Source: Sneathiellales bacterium
Lineage (GTDB): Bacteria; Pseudomonadota; Alphaproteobacteria; JANQFL01
Direction: 5' to 3'
NCBI GenBank assembly: GCA_028277845.1
Contig: JANQFL010000014.1
Span: 1 to 58,397, forward strand
Length of the DNA: 58,397 nucleotides
A program made the position numbers and the translations under genes. The notes under the pieces were generated by a model that did not search any database, had not been told where the DNA came from, and worked only from the letters and a program-made list of their open reading frames with translations. Shown here piece by piece: positions 58,179 through 58,397 of this stretch. Within the stretch, counting starts at the first letter, position 1. Each line of letters begins with the position of its first letter.

Positions 58179-58397
58179 TAGAGCAGTTCCTCTTTAGATG
58201 GAAGCATTCTGTTTCTTGAGCGGCCTGCCCATCCACCAGGAAGACGGGGCCGCGCGATGCGGCGCATCGCGCAAGCCGTCTGACGCCGTGGGGGGCGGCC
58301 GCTCGGAAACCCGGAGGGACGGGCGTATTGGCGCCAAATCCGGCAGCTGCCGTCTCGGCCATACCGCCAGGTATGGCCTTCACCGCCAGCCTTGGCC
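58179..58397. mobile_element. Mobile element copy B (inverted relative to copy A; runs off the window)
   Basis: From TA at 58179 the sequence is the reverse complement of copy A (7491-7761), about nine in ten bases identical, truncated by the window end. The outer repeat at 58179-58211 differs from the left repeat of copy A by one base. The three hairpin units visible in copy A are present. Its distal repeat lies beyond 58397. Confidence 0.9.

Overview
The window reads as a stretch of chromosome from a high-G+C alphaproteobacterium, most like the Rhodospirillales. This is an inference from gene content: a polyhydroxybutyrate locus with a short PhaC-like synthase, a complete nosRZDFYLX operon with a Tat-exported (clade I type) NosZ, and spermidine/putrescine-type ABC systems. 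No rRNA, tRNA, CRISPR array or phage was found. Most of it is ordinary, densely packed metabolic sequence, with a few accessory spots.

Layout. 0-7.5 kb: polyhydroxybutyrate regulation and synthesis (phaR, a small ORF overlapping a phaC-like gene, phaA, phaB), then an AhpD-like protein, a thioesterase, a GIY-YIG protein and a membrane adenylate/guanylate cyclase. 7.5-7.76 kb: a 267-bp non-coding mobile element with terminal inverted repeats, inserted exactly where two convergent genes end. A second, inverted copy runs off the right end of the window. 7.76-22.9 kb: two ureohydrolase (agmatinase-family) loci arranged almost as mirror images around two LysR genes. Each has its own four-gene ABC importer; one adds an aldehyde dehydrogenase and a metallo-beta-lactamase-fold hydrolase, the other a nitrilase-superfamily amidase. 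Together they look like uptake and breakdown of polyamines or guanidino compounds.

22.9-25.0 kb: a YCII protein and an ECF42-type sigma factor, followed by a SnoaL-like protein. 25.0-34.0 kb: the nos operon for nitrous oxide reduction, on the minus strand, with an FNR/NnrR-like site upstream of nosR. 34.2-39.7 kb: nudC, an unknown helical protein, a BadI-like ring-opening hydrolase, malonyl-CoA synthetase and polyphosphate kinase 2. 39.8-46.8 kb: two PEP-CTERM proteins, small enzymes, a mercaptopyruvate sulfurtransferase, a gene-tail remnant, an uncharacterised exported protein and an unusual deaminase.

46.8-49.7 kb: two small membrane proteins, an SDR gene remnant, and then a sharply A+T-rich island. 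The island holds a TIR/deoxyribosyltransferase-like protein and a convergent membrane-anchored protein. It is the best candidate in the window for an uncharacterised, possibly defensive, acquired unit. 49.7-58 kb: an AceE-like thiamine enzyme, a lone biotin carrier, two enzymes of the lower kynurenine pathway (3-hydroxyanthranilate dioxygenase and ACMS decarboxylase), a beta-lactamase-family hydrolase, an aromatic amino acid decarboxylase and a Gfo/Idh/MocA oxidoreductase.

Protein identities come from reading motifs and remembered family sequences; no database search was run.
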